37,394 nucleotides of DNA, taken from Rubritepida sp. (GTDB taxonomy: Bacteria > Pseudomonadota > Alphaproteobacteria > Acetobacterales > Acetobacteraceae). Position numbers and translations under genes: made by a program. This document shows, piece by piece, positions 15,013 to 22,732 of the stretch (positions within the stretch are counted from its first letter, which is position 1; each line of letters begins with the position of its first letter). The notes beneath the pieces are model-generated. The model was not told the DNA's origin and made no database searches. It saw only the letters and a list, made by a program, of their open reading frames with translations. The stretch spans positions 1 through 37,394 of the forward strand of contig JAQGHY010000153.1 of assembly GCA_028291455.1 (NCBI GenBank), in the 5' to 3' direction.

Positions 15013-16473
15013 ATGCATGATGACCTGATCCGCCTGACCGCCACGCAAGCCGTCGCCCGGCTGCAACTCCGCGAGGTGTCTCCGCTGGAGCTGATCGACG
15101 CGGCCGCCGCGCGCATCGCCGCTATCGAGCCCGAGCTGAACGCCCTACCGACCCTCTGCCTAGACCGCGCGCGCGACCACGCGAAGCGGCTGATGGCAGG
15201 CGAGGGGCGCGAGAAGGAGGGTCAGACGGGATGGCTCGGCGGCCTGCCTGTTTCGATCAAGGACCTCACCGACGTCGCGGGCGTCCGCACCACCTACGGT
15301 TCGCCGATCTTCAAGGACCACGTGCCCACGGCCTCGCACCCGGTTGTGCAGCGGATCGAGGCGCGCGGCGGTATCGTCATCGCCAAGTCCAACACGCCGG
15401 AATTCGGCGCCGGCGGCTCCACCTTCAACGAGGTCTTCGGACGCACGCGCAATCCCTGGAACACCTCGCTGACCTGTGGCGGCAGCACGGGCGGCGGCGC
15501 CGTCTCGGTCGCCACGGGCGAGGCCTGGCTGGCCCAGGGCACCGACCATGGTGGCAGCCTGCGGCGGCCCGGCACCTATTGCGGCGTGGTCGGGCTGCGG
15601 CCCTCGCCGGGGCGCGTGACTAGGGGGACGGTGAACAACCTGTTCTCCACGCTGTCTGTGCAGGGGCCGATGGCGCGAAACATCCCCGATCTCGCGCTGT
15701 TCCTCGACACCATGGCCGGCTGGTGCGCGACCGACCCGCTGACCTATGACGCGCCCGCGATCTCCTACGCCCAGGCGGTGGCGGCGGCGGAGCAGAACCG
15801 GCCGCGCCGGATCGCCTTCACCGCCGATTTCAACGGCCAGCTTCCGGTCGATCGCGAGACGCGCGCCATCACCTCCAAGGCGGTCCGTGCCTTCGAGGCG
15901 GCTGGCTGCATCGTTGAGGAATTCGCACCCGATCTTGGTGATCTGGCCGAGGCCTTCCTCGTCCTGCGCAGCCAGGCCTTCGTGGTGGACCGCGAGGCGC
16001 AGCTGACATCGCATCGCGATCTGCTGAAGCCCGACATCGTCTGGAACACCGAACGCGGGCTGCAAGCCACGCCGAGCCGGATCGCCTGGGCGGATCGCGA
16101 GCGCGCCGCCTTCTTCCGCCGCATGGCCGCGATGTTCGGCAAGTACGACGTCTTCGTCACGCCGGGCTCACCCACGCCGGCCTTCGACGTGATGCTGCGC
16201 AATCCTGAAAGCATCGCCGGCGTGAAGCTGGAGAACTATATGGCGGGATCGATGATGAACGCGGCGATCACCATGGCCGGCTGCCCGGCGGTGGCCGTCC
16301 CCTGCGGCTTCGACCAATACGGCAGGCCGGTGGGCCTTCAGATCGTGGCGCCGCCGCGCCGCGACGAGGTTGCCCTGCAGGCGGCCGCGTTGTTCGAACG
16401 GGCCAGTGGGTTGGACAAGCAGCTCCCGATCGATCCGCGGCCGGGCGTAGTGCCGCTGGCCGAGGCGGCCTGA
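15013..16473 (+). CDS. amidase-signature family hydrolase (2)
   Basis: Second amidase-signature enzyme, 486 residues from the ATG at 15013 (MHDDLIRLTATQAVARL). An ATG 27 bases upstream is possible, but its leader is not family-like. The triad is intact: Lys83 (VSIKDLTDVAG), cis-Ser158 in CGGSTGGG and nucleophile Ser182 in GTDHGGSLRRP. The second Ser of the usual GGSSGG is Thr. The remaining family patterns (YDVFVTPGSPTPAFD, GCPAVAVPCGFDQYGRPVGLQIV) are complete. It is only distantly similar to amidase (1), so this is not a recent duplication. It stands alone on its strand, facing a small membrane-protein gene whose stop lies 3 bases beyond its own. Substrate unknown. Confidence 0.9.
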   Translation: MHDDLIRLTATQAVARLQLREVSPLELIDAAAARIAAIEPELNALPTLCLDRARDHAKRLMAGEGREKEGQTGWLGGLPVSIKDLTDVAGVRTTYGSPIFKDHVPTASHPVVQRIEARGGIVIAKSNTPEFGAGGSTFNEVFGRTRNPWNTSLTCGGSTGGGAVSVATGEAWLAQGTDHGGSLRRPGTYCGVVGLRPSPGRVTRGTVNNLFSTLSVQGPMARNIPDLALFLDTMAGWCATDPLTYDAPAISYAQAVAAAEQNRPRRIAFTADFNGQLPVDRETRAITSKAVRAFEAAGCIVEEFAPDLGDLAEAFLVLRSQAFVVDREAQLTSHRDLLKPDIVWNTERGLQATPSRIAWADRERAAFFRRMAAMFGKYDVFVTPGSPTPAFDVMLRNPESIAGVKLENYMAGSMMNAAITMAGCPAVAVPCGFDQYGRPVGLQIVAPPRRDEVALQAAALFERASGLDKQLPIDPRPGVVPLAEAA

Positions 16474-16476
16474 GAG

Positions 16477-16716
16477 TTAGGCCTCGCCGGTTAGGATGGG
16501 CTGCTTTCCGCTGTAGTGATCAACGGTGAGGCCGGCTGCCGCCAAAGCGAGCACGCCGGCCGCGATGCCCTGGACAAGACCGCCGACCGGCAAGGCGAAC
16601 AGCACCAACGCCATCGCCGCAATGTCGATCAAGGCGACCCGGTAACGGCGTTCCAGCCGGGCGCACTCGGCCTTCGGCATGGGACAGAACGTGTTCTTGG
16701 TCCGGATCATCCACAT
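16477..16716 (-). CDS. small two-helix membrane protein, unknown function
   Basis: A 79-residue protein I do not recognise. After a charged N-terminus (TKNTFCPMPKAECARLERRYR) come two adjacent hydrophobic segments (VALIDIAAMALVLFALPVGG and LVQGIAAGVLALAAAGLTV), so an inner-membrane hairpin is likely. The start at 16716 is preferred because GGGAAG lies 7 bases upstream; a TTG at 16731 and an ATG at 16710 are alternatives. The stop is 3 bases from that of the convergent amidase. Codon use is GC-rich like its neighbours, which supports coding, but no homologue was checked. Confidence 0.5.
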   Translation of the reverse strand: MWMIRTKNTFCPMPKAECARLERRYRVALIDIAAMALVLFALPVGGLVQGIAAGVLALAAAGLTVDHYSGKQPILTGEA

Positions 16717-16777
16717 CGCATCGCTTCCCAACTGTGCACGGCCGTTCCGCCATAGAGGATTTAAGCTTTTCCCTCAA

Positions 16778-16806
16778 TTGACTTGGCAGATTTGCCGCGC
16801 CTAGCG
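16778..16806 (+). promoter_or_regulatory. possible sigma-70-type promoter of the tctCBA operon
   Basis: TTGACT (16778-16783) matches a -35 box. The hexamer 17 bases later (16801-16806, CTAGCG) is a weak -10. The spacer holds a near-palindrome GGCAGATTTGCC (16785-16796) that could be an operator. It lies 63 bases upstream of the GTG start of tctC (4), in an otherwise non-coding stretch (16717-16868). Confidence 0.35.
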
Positions 16807-16868
16807 TGCATCAACGGGGAAGATACGGCATCACGGCCAGGACGGCTTGCCGTCGGGAGTCTGATGAC

Positions 16869-17846
16869 GTGAAGAAGTTGCTTGTTTGCCTGCTCAGCCT
16901 GGGCGTTTGCAGCCTGGGCGCGCTCGCGGGGGTAACCCCGGCTGTGGCGCAGCAATGGCCCAATCGTCCCATCCGCTTCATCGTGCCCTGGGGCGCCGGC
17001 GGCATCACCGACACCATTTCCCGCATGTATAATGAGCGCGTCTCCGCGATCCTCGGCCAGACCATCGTGCACGAGTACCGGCCAGGCGCGGCGGGGCGCA
17101 TCGGCATGGGTGAACTCGGCCGCGCCACGCCGGACGGCTATACCATCGGCATGGCCAATGCCGGCCAGCTCACGATCCACCCCAATCTCTACGCGCGGTT
17201 GCCCTACGATGCGGACACCAGCTTCGTCATCCTGGGCATGATGGGCATGTCGCCGATGGCGCTGGCCGTGCCGGTGCAGTCGCCCGTGCGCAGCGTCGCG
17301 GATCTGCGCGCGCTGTCGCAGCGCCGCTCGCTCAACTTCGGCACCGCCGGCATCGCCGGGCCGCACCATTTGGCGGCGGAATTACTGCGCAAGACGGGAG
17401 TGGCTGGCGTGCCCATCCACTACCGCGGCGGCGGCGGCGAGATCATGGCGGCGATGCTGAACGGCGCGCTCGATGCCAATTTCGACACCGTGTACCAGCA
17501 GAACATCTTCCAGCAGGACGGCCGCTACCGCATCCTTGCCGTCACCTCGCGCGAGCGCATGCCGCAGCTGCCGGACGTGCCGACCTTTGCCGAACTCGGC
17601 AATCCCGAGATCAACCTCGAGACCTTCTATGCCGCGGCCGCGCCTTCGGGCGTGCCGGCACCGATCATCGCCCGTCTCGCCGCCGCCTATGCCGAAGCGG
17701 CGCGCTCACCCGAGATCGTAAGCTGGCTGCAGGAGATGGCGTTGACCAACGTGCATCTCACCCCGCCGGAGCTCGCGACCTATATCCGCGATTGGCGGGA
17801 GCGCTGGCGCCTGGTCATCGAGGAACAGAACATCCGCGTCCAATGA
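16869..17846 (+). CDS. tctC: Tripartite tricarboxylate transporter binding protein TctC (4)
   Basis: Periplasmic receptor of the complete TTT system in this window, 325 residues. The start is a GTG at 16869 preceded by GGGAG with a 9-base spacer. It opens a normal signal peptide (VKKLLVCLLSLGVCSL, then LAGVTPAVAQ); the frame upstream encodes no family sequence. Family patterns are IRFIVPWGAGGITDTISR, EYRPGAAGRIGMG, TPDGYTIGMANAGQLTI, PIHYRGGGGEIMAAMLNGALDANFD and LPDVPTFAELG. It is followed at 37 bases by tctB and then tctA, so it should deliver its ligand to that pair. The downstream oxygenases suggest that the ligand is degraded oxidatively. Citrate-type tricarboxylates are the textbook ligands, but many family members bind other acids. 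Confidence 0.93.
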   Translation: MKKLLVCLLSLGVCSLGALAGVTPAVAQQWPNRPIRFIVPWGAGGITDTISRMYNERVSAILGQTIVHEYRPGAAGRIGMGELGRATPDGYTIGMANAGQLTIHPNLYARLPYDADTSFVILGMMGMSPMALAVPVQSPVRSVADLRALSQRRSLNFGTAGIAGPHHLAAELLRKTGVAGVPIHYRGGGGEIMAAMLNGALDANFDTVYQQNIFQQDGRYRILAVTSRERMPQLPDVPTFAELGNPEINLETFYAAAAPSGVPAPIIARLAAAYAEAARSPEIVSWLQEMALTNVHLTPPELATYIRDWRERWRLVIEEQNIRVQ

Positions 17847-17883
17847 GGCGGTCCACTCGAACCGGCACGCTGGAGTTTCTAGG

Positions 17884-18390
17884 TTGACCGACACGCCCGC
17901 ATCTGGGGAGCCGCGAGGCGGCTCCCGCACCAATATCCGCGACCAGATCGCCGGGATGCTCTTCGTCCTGCTGGGTGCAGCGATCGCCTATAAGGCGCGC
18001 TCCTATACGGTTGGGCCGCCGTCCAACTCGGGCGCGGGGTTCTTTCCCTTCTACCTGGGTCTCCTGCTCGTCGGGCTCGGCGTCGCGATCACGGCCGTCG
18101 CCTCCTTCAAGCATGATCCGGATGCCGAGCGCTTTTCGATGCATCCGCGCACGTTCCTGGGCGTGCTGCTGCCCGTCGTGATCTTCGGCATCACGCTGGT
18201 GCCGGCGGGGCTCGTCCTCTCGGCCTTCATCGCCGTCATGCTGTCGAGCTACGCGAGCCCCGAGGTCACCTTCCGCGGTGCATTGCTGAACGCGGCGGTG
18301 CTGTCGGTCATCGTGCTGGTCGGCTTCGCCATGATCCTGGGCATTCAGATTCCGGTCTGGCCGAACGTCCTGATCGAGTGGCTGCGCTAG
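17884..18390 (+). CDS. tctB: TTT small membrane subunit TctB
   Basis: Small integral-membrane subunit of the tripartite tricarboxylate transporter, 168 residues with four predicted transmembrane helices: residues around AGMLFVLLGAAIAYKA, GFFPFYLGLLLVGLGVAI, FLGVLLPVVIFGITL with VPAGLVLSAFIAVML, and LLNAAVLSVIVLVGFAMIL. The hydrophilic GPPSNSGAGFFPFYLG loop is the hallmark of TctB. The start is a TTG at 17884 with GGAG about 10 bases upstream; the next in-frame Met would lie at the first helix and remove the polar N-terminus. The stop is 2 bases before the tctA ATG, which indicates coupled translation. Confidence 0.9.
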   Translation: MTDTPASGEPRGGSRTNIRDQIAGMLFVLLGAAIAYKARSYTVGPPSNSGAGFFPFYLGLLLVGLGVAITAVASFKHDPDAERFSMHPRTFLGVLLPVVIFGITLVPAGLVLSAFIAVMLSSYASPEVTFRGALLNAAVLSVIVLVGFAMILGIQIPVWPNVLIEWLR

Positions 18391-18392
18391 GC

Positions 18393-19904
18393 ATGGAACT
18401 CCTCAACCATCTGGCGCTGGGCTTCTCGACCGCGCTCTCCATGCAGAACCTGCTCTACGCCTTCATCGGCTGCCTGCTGGGCACGCTGATCGGCGTGCTG
18501 CCGGGGCTCGGGCCCGTGGCGACCATGTCGATGCTGCTGCCGGCGACCTTCACGCTGCAGCCGACCGCGGCGCTGATCATGCTCGCCGGCATCTACTACG
18601 GCGCCCAATACGGCGGATCCACCACCGCGATCCTGGTGAAGCTGCCGGGCGAATCCTCCTCCGTCGTGACGGTGCTGGACGGGCACGAGATGGCGCGACG
18701 GGGCCGCGCCGGCATCGCGCTGACCACGGCCGCCGTGGGCTCCTTCTTCGCGGGAACAGTGGGCACGCTGGTGATCGCGGCCTTCGCCCTGCCGCTGGCC
18801 TCCGTCGCGCTGAGCTTCGGGCCGCCGGAGTACTTCGCGCTGATGGTGGTGGGGCTGATCGGCTCCATCGTGCTGGCCTCGGGCTCGGTCCTGAAGGCGA
18901 TCGCCATGGTGGTGCTGGGCCTGTCGCTCGGCCTCGTCGGAACCGATACGCAGAGCGGCGTCGAGCGCTTCACCTTCGACACCGAGGAGCTGGTGGACGG
19001 GCTGAACTTCGTCGCCGTCACCATGGGCGTCTTCGGCCTCGCTGAAATCATCGCGAACCTGGAGAAGCACGGCAGCGTCGGAAGCGAGATAACGCGCGTC
19101 TCGACGCTCTTCCCGACGCGGGAGGATTGGCGGCGCATGTGGCCGGCCATCCTGCGCGGCACGGGCATCGGTACCGTGCTCGGCATCTTTCCCGGCGGCG
19201 GGCCGGTGATCTCCTCGCTCACCTCCTATCTGGTGGAGCGGCGCGTCTCCAAGAACCCGGAGGAGTTCGGCAAGGGCGCCATCGAGGGTGTGGCCGGGCC
19301 GGAATCGGCCAACAATGCCGCGGCGCAGATCAGCTTCATCCCGATGCTGACGCTGGGCATCCCGTCGAACATCGTCATGGCGATGATGGCGGGCGCCATG
19401 ATGATGCACAGCATCCAGCCCGGCCCGCAGGTCATGACGCGCAATCCCGAGCTCTTCTGGGGGCTGATCGCGTCCATGTGGATCGGCAACGTCATGCTGC
19501 TGGTGCTGAACCTGCCGCTGGTCGGAATCTGGGTGCGGTTCCTGACCATCCCCTACCGCTTCCTCTACCCGGCAATCATCGTGTTCTGCTGCATCGGCGT
19601 TTACTCCGTGAACAATACGGTGTTCGACATCTTCCAGGCGGCTTTCTGGGGCGTCGTCGGCTACGGCTTCCTGAAGCTGAAGCTGGAACCGGCGCCGATG
19701 CTGCTGGGCCTCATCCTCGGGCCCATGATGGAAGAGAATTTCCGCCGCGCGCTGGTGCTCTCACGTGGCGATTTCGGCATCTTCGTCTCCACGCCGGTGG
19801 CCTGCACGTTTCTGGTTCTTGCGGCCATCCTGCTGGTCGTCCTGGCTTCTCCCGCACTGCGGAAGAAGCGCGAGGTCGCTTTCCGCGAAGAGGATCCAGC
19901 ATGA
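18393..19904 (+). CDS. tctA: TTT large membrane subunit TctA
   Basis: Large permease subunit, 503 residues from the ATG at 18393 (MELLNHLALGF), with about a dozen hydrophobic segments. Signature motifs are GVLPGLGPVATMSMLLP (about 34-50) and YYGAQYGGSTTAILVKLPGE (about 68-87). The second half repeats the first in pattern: GIFPGGGPVISSLTSYLVER, GPESANNAAAQISFIPMLTLG. This internal duplication is typical of TctA. With TctB it forms the proton- or sodium-driven channel for ligand delivered by TctC. A GTG 15 bases earlier would overlap tctB and is less likely. Its stop overlaps the start of a 29-codon ORF (ATGA at 19901). Confidence 0.95.
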   Translation: MELLNHLALGFSTALSMQNLLYAFIGCLLGTLIGVLPGLGPVATMSMLLPATFTLQPTAALIMLAGIYYGAQYGGSTTAILVKLPGESSSVVTVLDGHEMARRGRAGIALTTAAVGSFFAGTVGTLVIAAFALPLASVALSFGPPEYFALMVVGLIGSIVLASGSVLKAIAMVVLGLSLGLVGTDTQSGVERFTFDTEELVDGLNFVAVTMGVFGLAEIIANLEKHGSVGSEITRVSTLFPTREDWRRMWPAILRGTGIGTVLGIFPGGGPVISSLTSYLVERRVSKNPEEFGKGAIEGVAGPESANNAAAQISFIPMLTLGIPSNIVMAMMAGAMMMHSIQPGPQVMTRNPELFWGLIASMWIGNVMLLVLNLPLVGIWVRFLTIPYRFLYPAIIVFCCIGVYSVNNTVFDIFQAAFWGVVGYGFLKLKLEPAPMLLGLILGPMMEENFRRALVLSRGDFGIFVSTPVACTFLVLAAILLVVLASPALRKKREVAFREEDPA

Positions 19905-19990
19905 CCCATTTGTTGCGGCAAGCGCGCAATCTGCTTCCACGGGGCGCGGCCTTGCGGCAGATTGCGGCACGACCGAGGAGCGCCGCATGA
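19901..19990 (+). CDS. 29-residue bridging ORF between tctA and the monooxygenase
   Basis: An Arg-rich, amphipathic 29-residue peptide (begins MTHLLRQARNLLPRG, ends AARPRSAA). Its ATG overlaps the tctA stop as ATGA and its TGA overlaps the next gene's ATG in the same way. AGAGGA sits 6 bases upstream of its start. The exact fit at both ends plus a good ribosome-binding site suggests translation, either as a coupling device that carries ribosomes from tctA to the monooxygenase or as a real small protein. The same DNA contains three copies of an octamer, so the ORF could be incidental to a regulatory element. I know of no homologue. Confidence 0.4.
   Translation: MTHLLRQARNLLPRGAALRQIAARPRSAA
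19913..19969. repeat. three TTGCGGCA repeats plus a 10-bp inverted repeat in the tctA-monooxygenase gap
   Basis: TTGCGGCA occurs at 19913-19920, 19952-19959 and 19962-19969; the last two start exactly 10 bp apart. CGCAATCTGC (19925-19934) and GCAGATTGCG (19957-19966) are perfect 10-bp inverted arms around a 22-base loop. The element fills most of the 82-base gap between tctA and the first monooxygenase. It may be a regulator-binding array, or an RNA hairpin that sets transporter and enzyme expression apart. Confidence 0.5.
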
Positions 19991-21333
19991 ACGACCGGCA
20001 GATCCACCTGTCCTTTTCCGTCCATCTCACCGGCGCGCATCCCGCGGGCTGGTTGCATCCCAGCACGCAGATGGACGGCGATTCCGACATCAAGGCCTAT
20101 CGGCGCCTGGCGAAGCTGGCTGAGCAGGGCCTGTTCGACCTGTTCTTCATCGCTGACACGCCGGCGCTGCGGGTGGATTCGCTGGATGTCTGGAGCCGCT
20201 ATCCGCTCTTCACCAATGTGCTGGAGCCGCTGACCTGCCTGTCAGCGCTGGCGGGCTCTACGGAGTTCATCGGCCTCGGCGGCACTTCGACCACGAGCTT
20301 CAACGAGCCCTACAACGTCGCCCGACAGTTCGCCTCGCTCGACCATATCAGTGGTGGGCGGGCAGCGTGGAACGTGGTGACCAGCGCCAACGACTACGCC
20401 GCGCGGAACTTCGGCCATGCCGCGCTGCCGCCGCATGCGGAGCGCTATGCCCGGGCGCGGGAATTCGTGCAGCTCGTGCTCAAGCTGTGGAACACCTGGG
20501 ATGACGACGCCTTCATCCATGATCGCGAGGCGGTGCGCTTCTATGATCCCGCGAAGATGCACCCGATCCACCATGAGGGCGCGCATTTCAAGCTGGATGG
20601 CGGGCTGAACATCGGCCGGACCCCACAGGGCCAGCCGGTCATCATCCAGGCCGGCGCGTCCGATGCCGGGAAGGAACTCGCGGCGGAGACGGCCGAGGTC
20701 GTCTTCGGCTCGGCCACCAACCTGGACAAGGGAAAGGCTTACTACGCCGATCTCAAGGGCCGCATGGCGAATTACGGCCGTTCGACCGACGAGCTGAAGA
20801 TCCTGGCCGGCATCTCCGTCACCGTGGGCGAGAGCGAGCAGGAGGCGCTGGACAAGTACGAGACGCTGAAGGCGCTGATGCATCCCGCCGTCGCGCGGCA
20901 GCGGCTGGGGATGGATCTGGAAGCCGACCTCTCGGACCTGCCTTTTGACGAGCCCATCCCAGAGGACCGCATCCCGAAATCGGCCAATCTCCACACCGCC
21001 TATTTCAACGAGATCGTCCGCATGATCCGGGAGGAGAAGCTGACCCTCCGCCAGATCGCCCAGCGCTATGAGCGCGGCACCAGCGGCGTGCGCGGCACGG
21101 CCAAGCAGATCGCCGACAAGATGGAGGAATGGTTCCACGGCGGCGCGGCGGACGGCTTCATGCTGGTGCTGCAGCTGCAGCCTGCGGGGCTGGAGGATGT
21201 CGTCCGGCACGTGGTGCCGGAGCTGCAGCGCCGCAAACTCTTCCGCACCGAATACACCGGCACCACGCTGCGCGAGCACCTGGGCCTGAGCCGCCCGCAG
21301 CGGCGCGCGCCCAGCGCCCTCGCGGCCGAATAG
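19987..21333 (+). CDS. NtaA/SnaA/DszA-family FMN-dependent monooxygenase (1)
   Basis: LLM-class flavin-dependent monooxygenase of 448 residues in the subfamily that includes nitrilotriacetate (NtaA), pristinamycin (SnaA) and dibenzothiophene-sulfone (DszA) monooxygenases. It uses reduced FMN from a separate reductase to oxidise C-N or C-S substrates. Family markers are HPAGWLHPSTQ at the N-terminus, FASLDHISGGRAAWNVVTS (about 115-133), PPHAERYARAREFVQLVLKLW and PQGQPVIIQAGASDAG (about 213-228). The start at 19987 has GAGGAG 6-7 bases upstream. It lies in the tct operon and is followed 11 bases later by a paralogue. No flavin reductase is encoded nearby, so reduced flavin must come from elsewhere. 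Substrate unknown. Confidence 0.93.
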   Translation: MNDRQIHLSFSVHLTGAHPAGWLHPSTQMDGDSDIKAYRRLAKLAEQGLFDLFFIADTPALRVDSLDVWSRYPLFTNVLEPLTCLSALAGSTEFIGLGGTSTTSFNEPYNVARQFASLDHISGGRAAWNVVTSANDYAARNFGHAALPPHAERYARAREFVQLVLKLWNTWDDDAFIHDREAVRFYDPAKMHPIHHEGAHFKLDGGLNIGRTPQGQPVIIQAGASDAGKELAAETAEVVFGSATNLDKGKAYYADLKGRMANYGRSTDELKILAGISVTVGESEQEALDKYETLKALMHPAVARQRLGMDLEADLSDLPFDEPIPEDRIPKSANLHTAYFNEIVRMIREEKLTLRQIAQRYERGTSGVRGTAKQIADKMEEWFHGGAADGFMLVLQLQPAGLEDVVRHVVPELQRRKLFRTEYTGTTLREHLGLSRPQRRAPSALAAE

Positions 21334-21344
21334 GAAGCACCACG

Positions 21345-22703
21345 ATGACCAAGAAGAAAATGCTGCTGGCGGTGATGGCGAGCGGGGCTGGTTCACACAT
21401 TGCCGCCTGGCTGCACCCGCAGACCAACAGCAGCGCGGGCGTCAGCATCGAGAGCCACATGGCCATGGCGCAACTCGCCGAGCGCGGGCTGTTTCATATG
21501 TACTTCGTGGCCGATACGCCGGCCGCGCGCACGACGAAGCTCGACGTCTACAGCCGCATGCCGATGTTCATGAACCAACTCGAGCCGCTCACGCTGCTCT
21601 CGGCGCTGGCGGTGACGACGAAGCATATCGGCCTCGGCGGCACGGTGAGCGCCAGCTTCTACGAGCCCTACAACCTGGCCCGGCAATTCGCCTCCATCGA
21701 CCATATCAGCCATGGCCGCGTGGCCTGGAACATCGTCACCTCCGCCAACGACTACGCGGCGCAGAATTTCGGCCTTGACAAGCTGCCGCCGCATGGCGAC
21801 CGCTATCGCCGCGCTGAGGAATTCACCGATATCGTGATGAAGCTGTGGGACAGCTGGGAGGACGACGCCTTCGTGCGCGACCGCGCGACCGGCCGCTTCT
21901 TCGACCCCGCCAAGCAGCATGTGGTCGACCATGAGGGGGCCTACTTCAAGATCCACGGCGCGCTGAACATCGAGCGTTCGCCGCAGGGCCGCCCCGTCAT
22001 CATCCAGGCCGGCGCTTCCGATGCCGGGATGGATTTCGCTGCCAAGATTGCCGAAGTCATCTTCGGCGCGAACGAAACGCCGGCTGAATCCAAGGTGTTC
22101 TACGACCAGCTCAAGTCCCGCCTGCCGAAGTTCGGCCGAGGGCCTGACGATGTGCGGCTGCTGGCGGGAATGCCGGTCATCATCGGCGAGAGCGAGCAGG
22201 AGGCGGAGGACAAGTATCAGACGCTCCAGGCGCTCATCCATCCCGATGTGGGCCGCGCCCGCCTCAGCATGGATCTTGAGGCCGACCTCTCGGGACTGCC
22301 GATCGACCAGCCGATCCCCGAGGAGCTGATCCCGCCATCGGCCAATTTTCACAAGAAGTTCTACGACAACATCGTCGCGATGATCCGCGTCGAGAAGCTG
22401 ACGCTGCGCGAGATTTATCTCCGCTATGAGCGGGGGCGCCGCACCCTTCGCGGCACGCCGGTCCAGATCGCGGATGCGCTCGAGGAGTGGCATGGCAGCG
22501 GCGCCTGCGACGGCTTCATGATGATGTTCCCGATGATGCAGGACGGTCTCACGCATTTCGTCGAAGGGGTGGTGCCCGAGTTGCAGCGCCGCGGGCTGCT
22601 GCGCTCGGAGCAGGACGGCGTCACCCTGCGCGATACCCTGGGCATTTCCCGGCCGGCGCATCCCGCCACTCTCACCGCCGCCTCGCACCAGGCCGCGGAA
22701 TAG
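21345..22703 (+). CDS. NtaA/SnaA/DszA-family FMN-dependent monooxygenase (2)
   Basis: Second flavin monooxygenase of the same subfamily, 452 residues from the ATG at 21345 (MTKKKMLLAVM). It aligns with the preceding protein over its whole length without large gaps: HIAAWLHPQTNS, FASIDHISHGRVAWNIVTS, PPHGDRYRRAEEFTDIVMKLW and PQGRPVIIQAGASDAG. The pair therefore arose by tandem duplication. Divergence in the N-terminal 30 residues and the C-terminal GACDGFMMMFPMM region suggests different substrates, two steps of one pathway, or a heteromeric enzyme. It begins 11 bases after its paralogue and is followed 29 bases later by a TauD-type dioxygenase. Confidence 0.93.
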   Translation: MTKKKMLLAVMASGAGSHIAAWLHPQTNSSAGVSIESHMAMAQLAERGLFHMYFVADTPAARTTKLDVYSRMPMFMNQLEPLTLLSALAVTTKHIGLGGTVSASFYEPYNLARQFASIDHISHGRVAWNIVTSANDYAAQNFGLDKLPPHGDRYRRAEEFTDIVMKLWDSWEDDAFVRDRATGRFFDPAKQHVVDHEGAYFKIHGALNIERSPQGRPVIIQAGASDAGMDFAAKIAEVIFGANETPAESKVFYDQLKSRLPKFGRGPDDVRLLAGMPVIIGESEQEAEDKYQTLQALIHPDVGRARLSMDLEADLSGLPIDQPIPEELIPPSANFHKKFYDNIVAMIRVEKLTLREIYLRYERGRRTLRGTPVQIADALEEWHGSGACDGFMMMFPMMQDGLTHFVEGVVPELQRRGLLRSEQDGVTLRDTLGISRPAHPATLTAASHQAAE

Positions 22704-22732
22704 CATGCACCCCTCAGCATAGGAGAAGTCTC

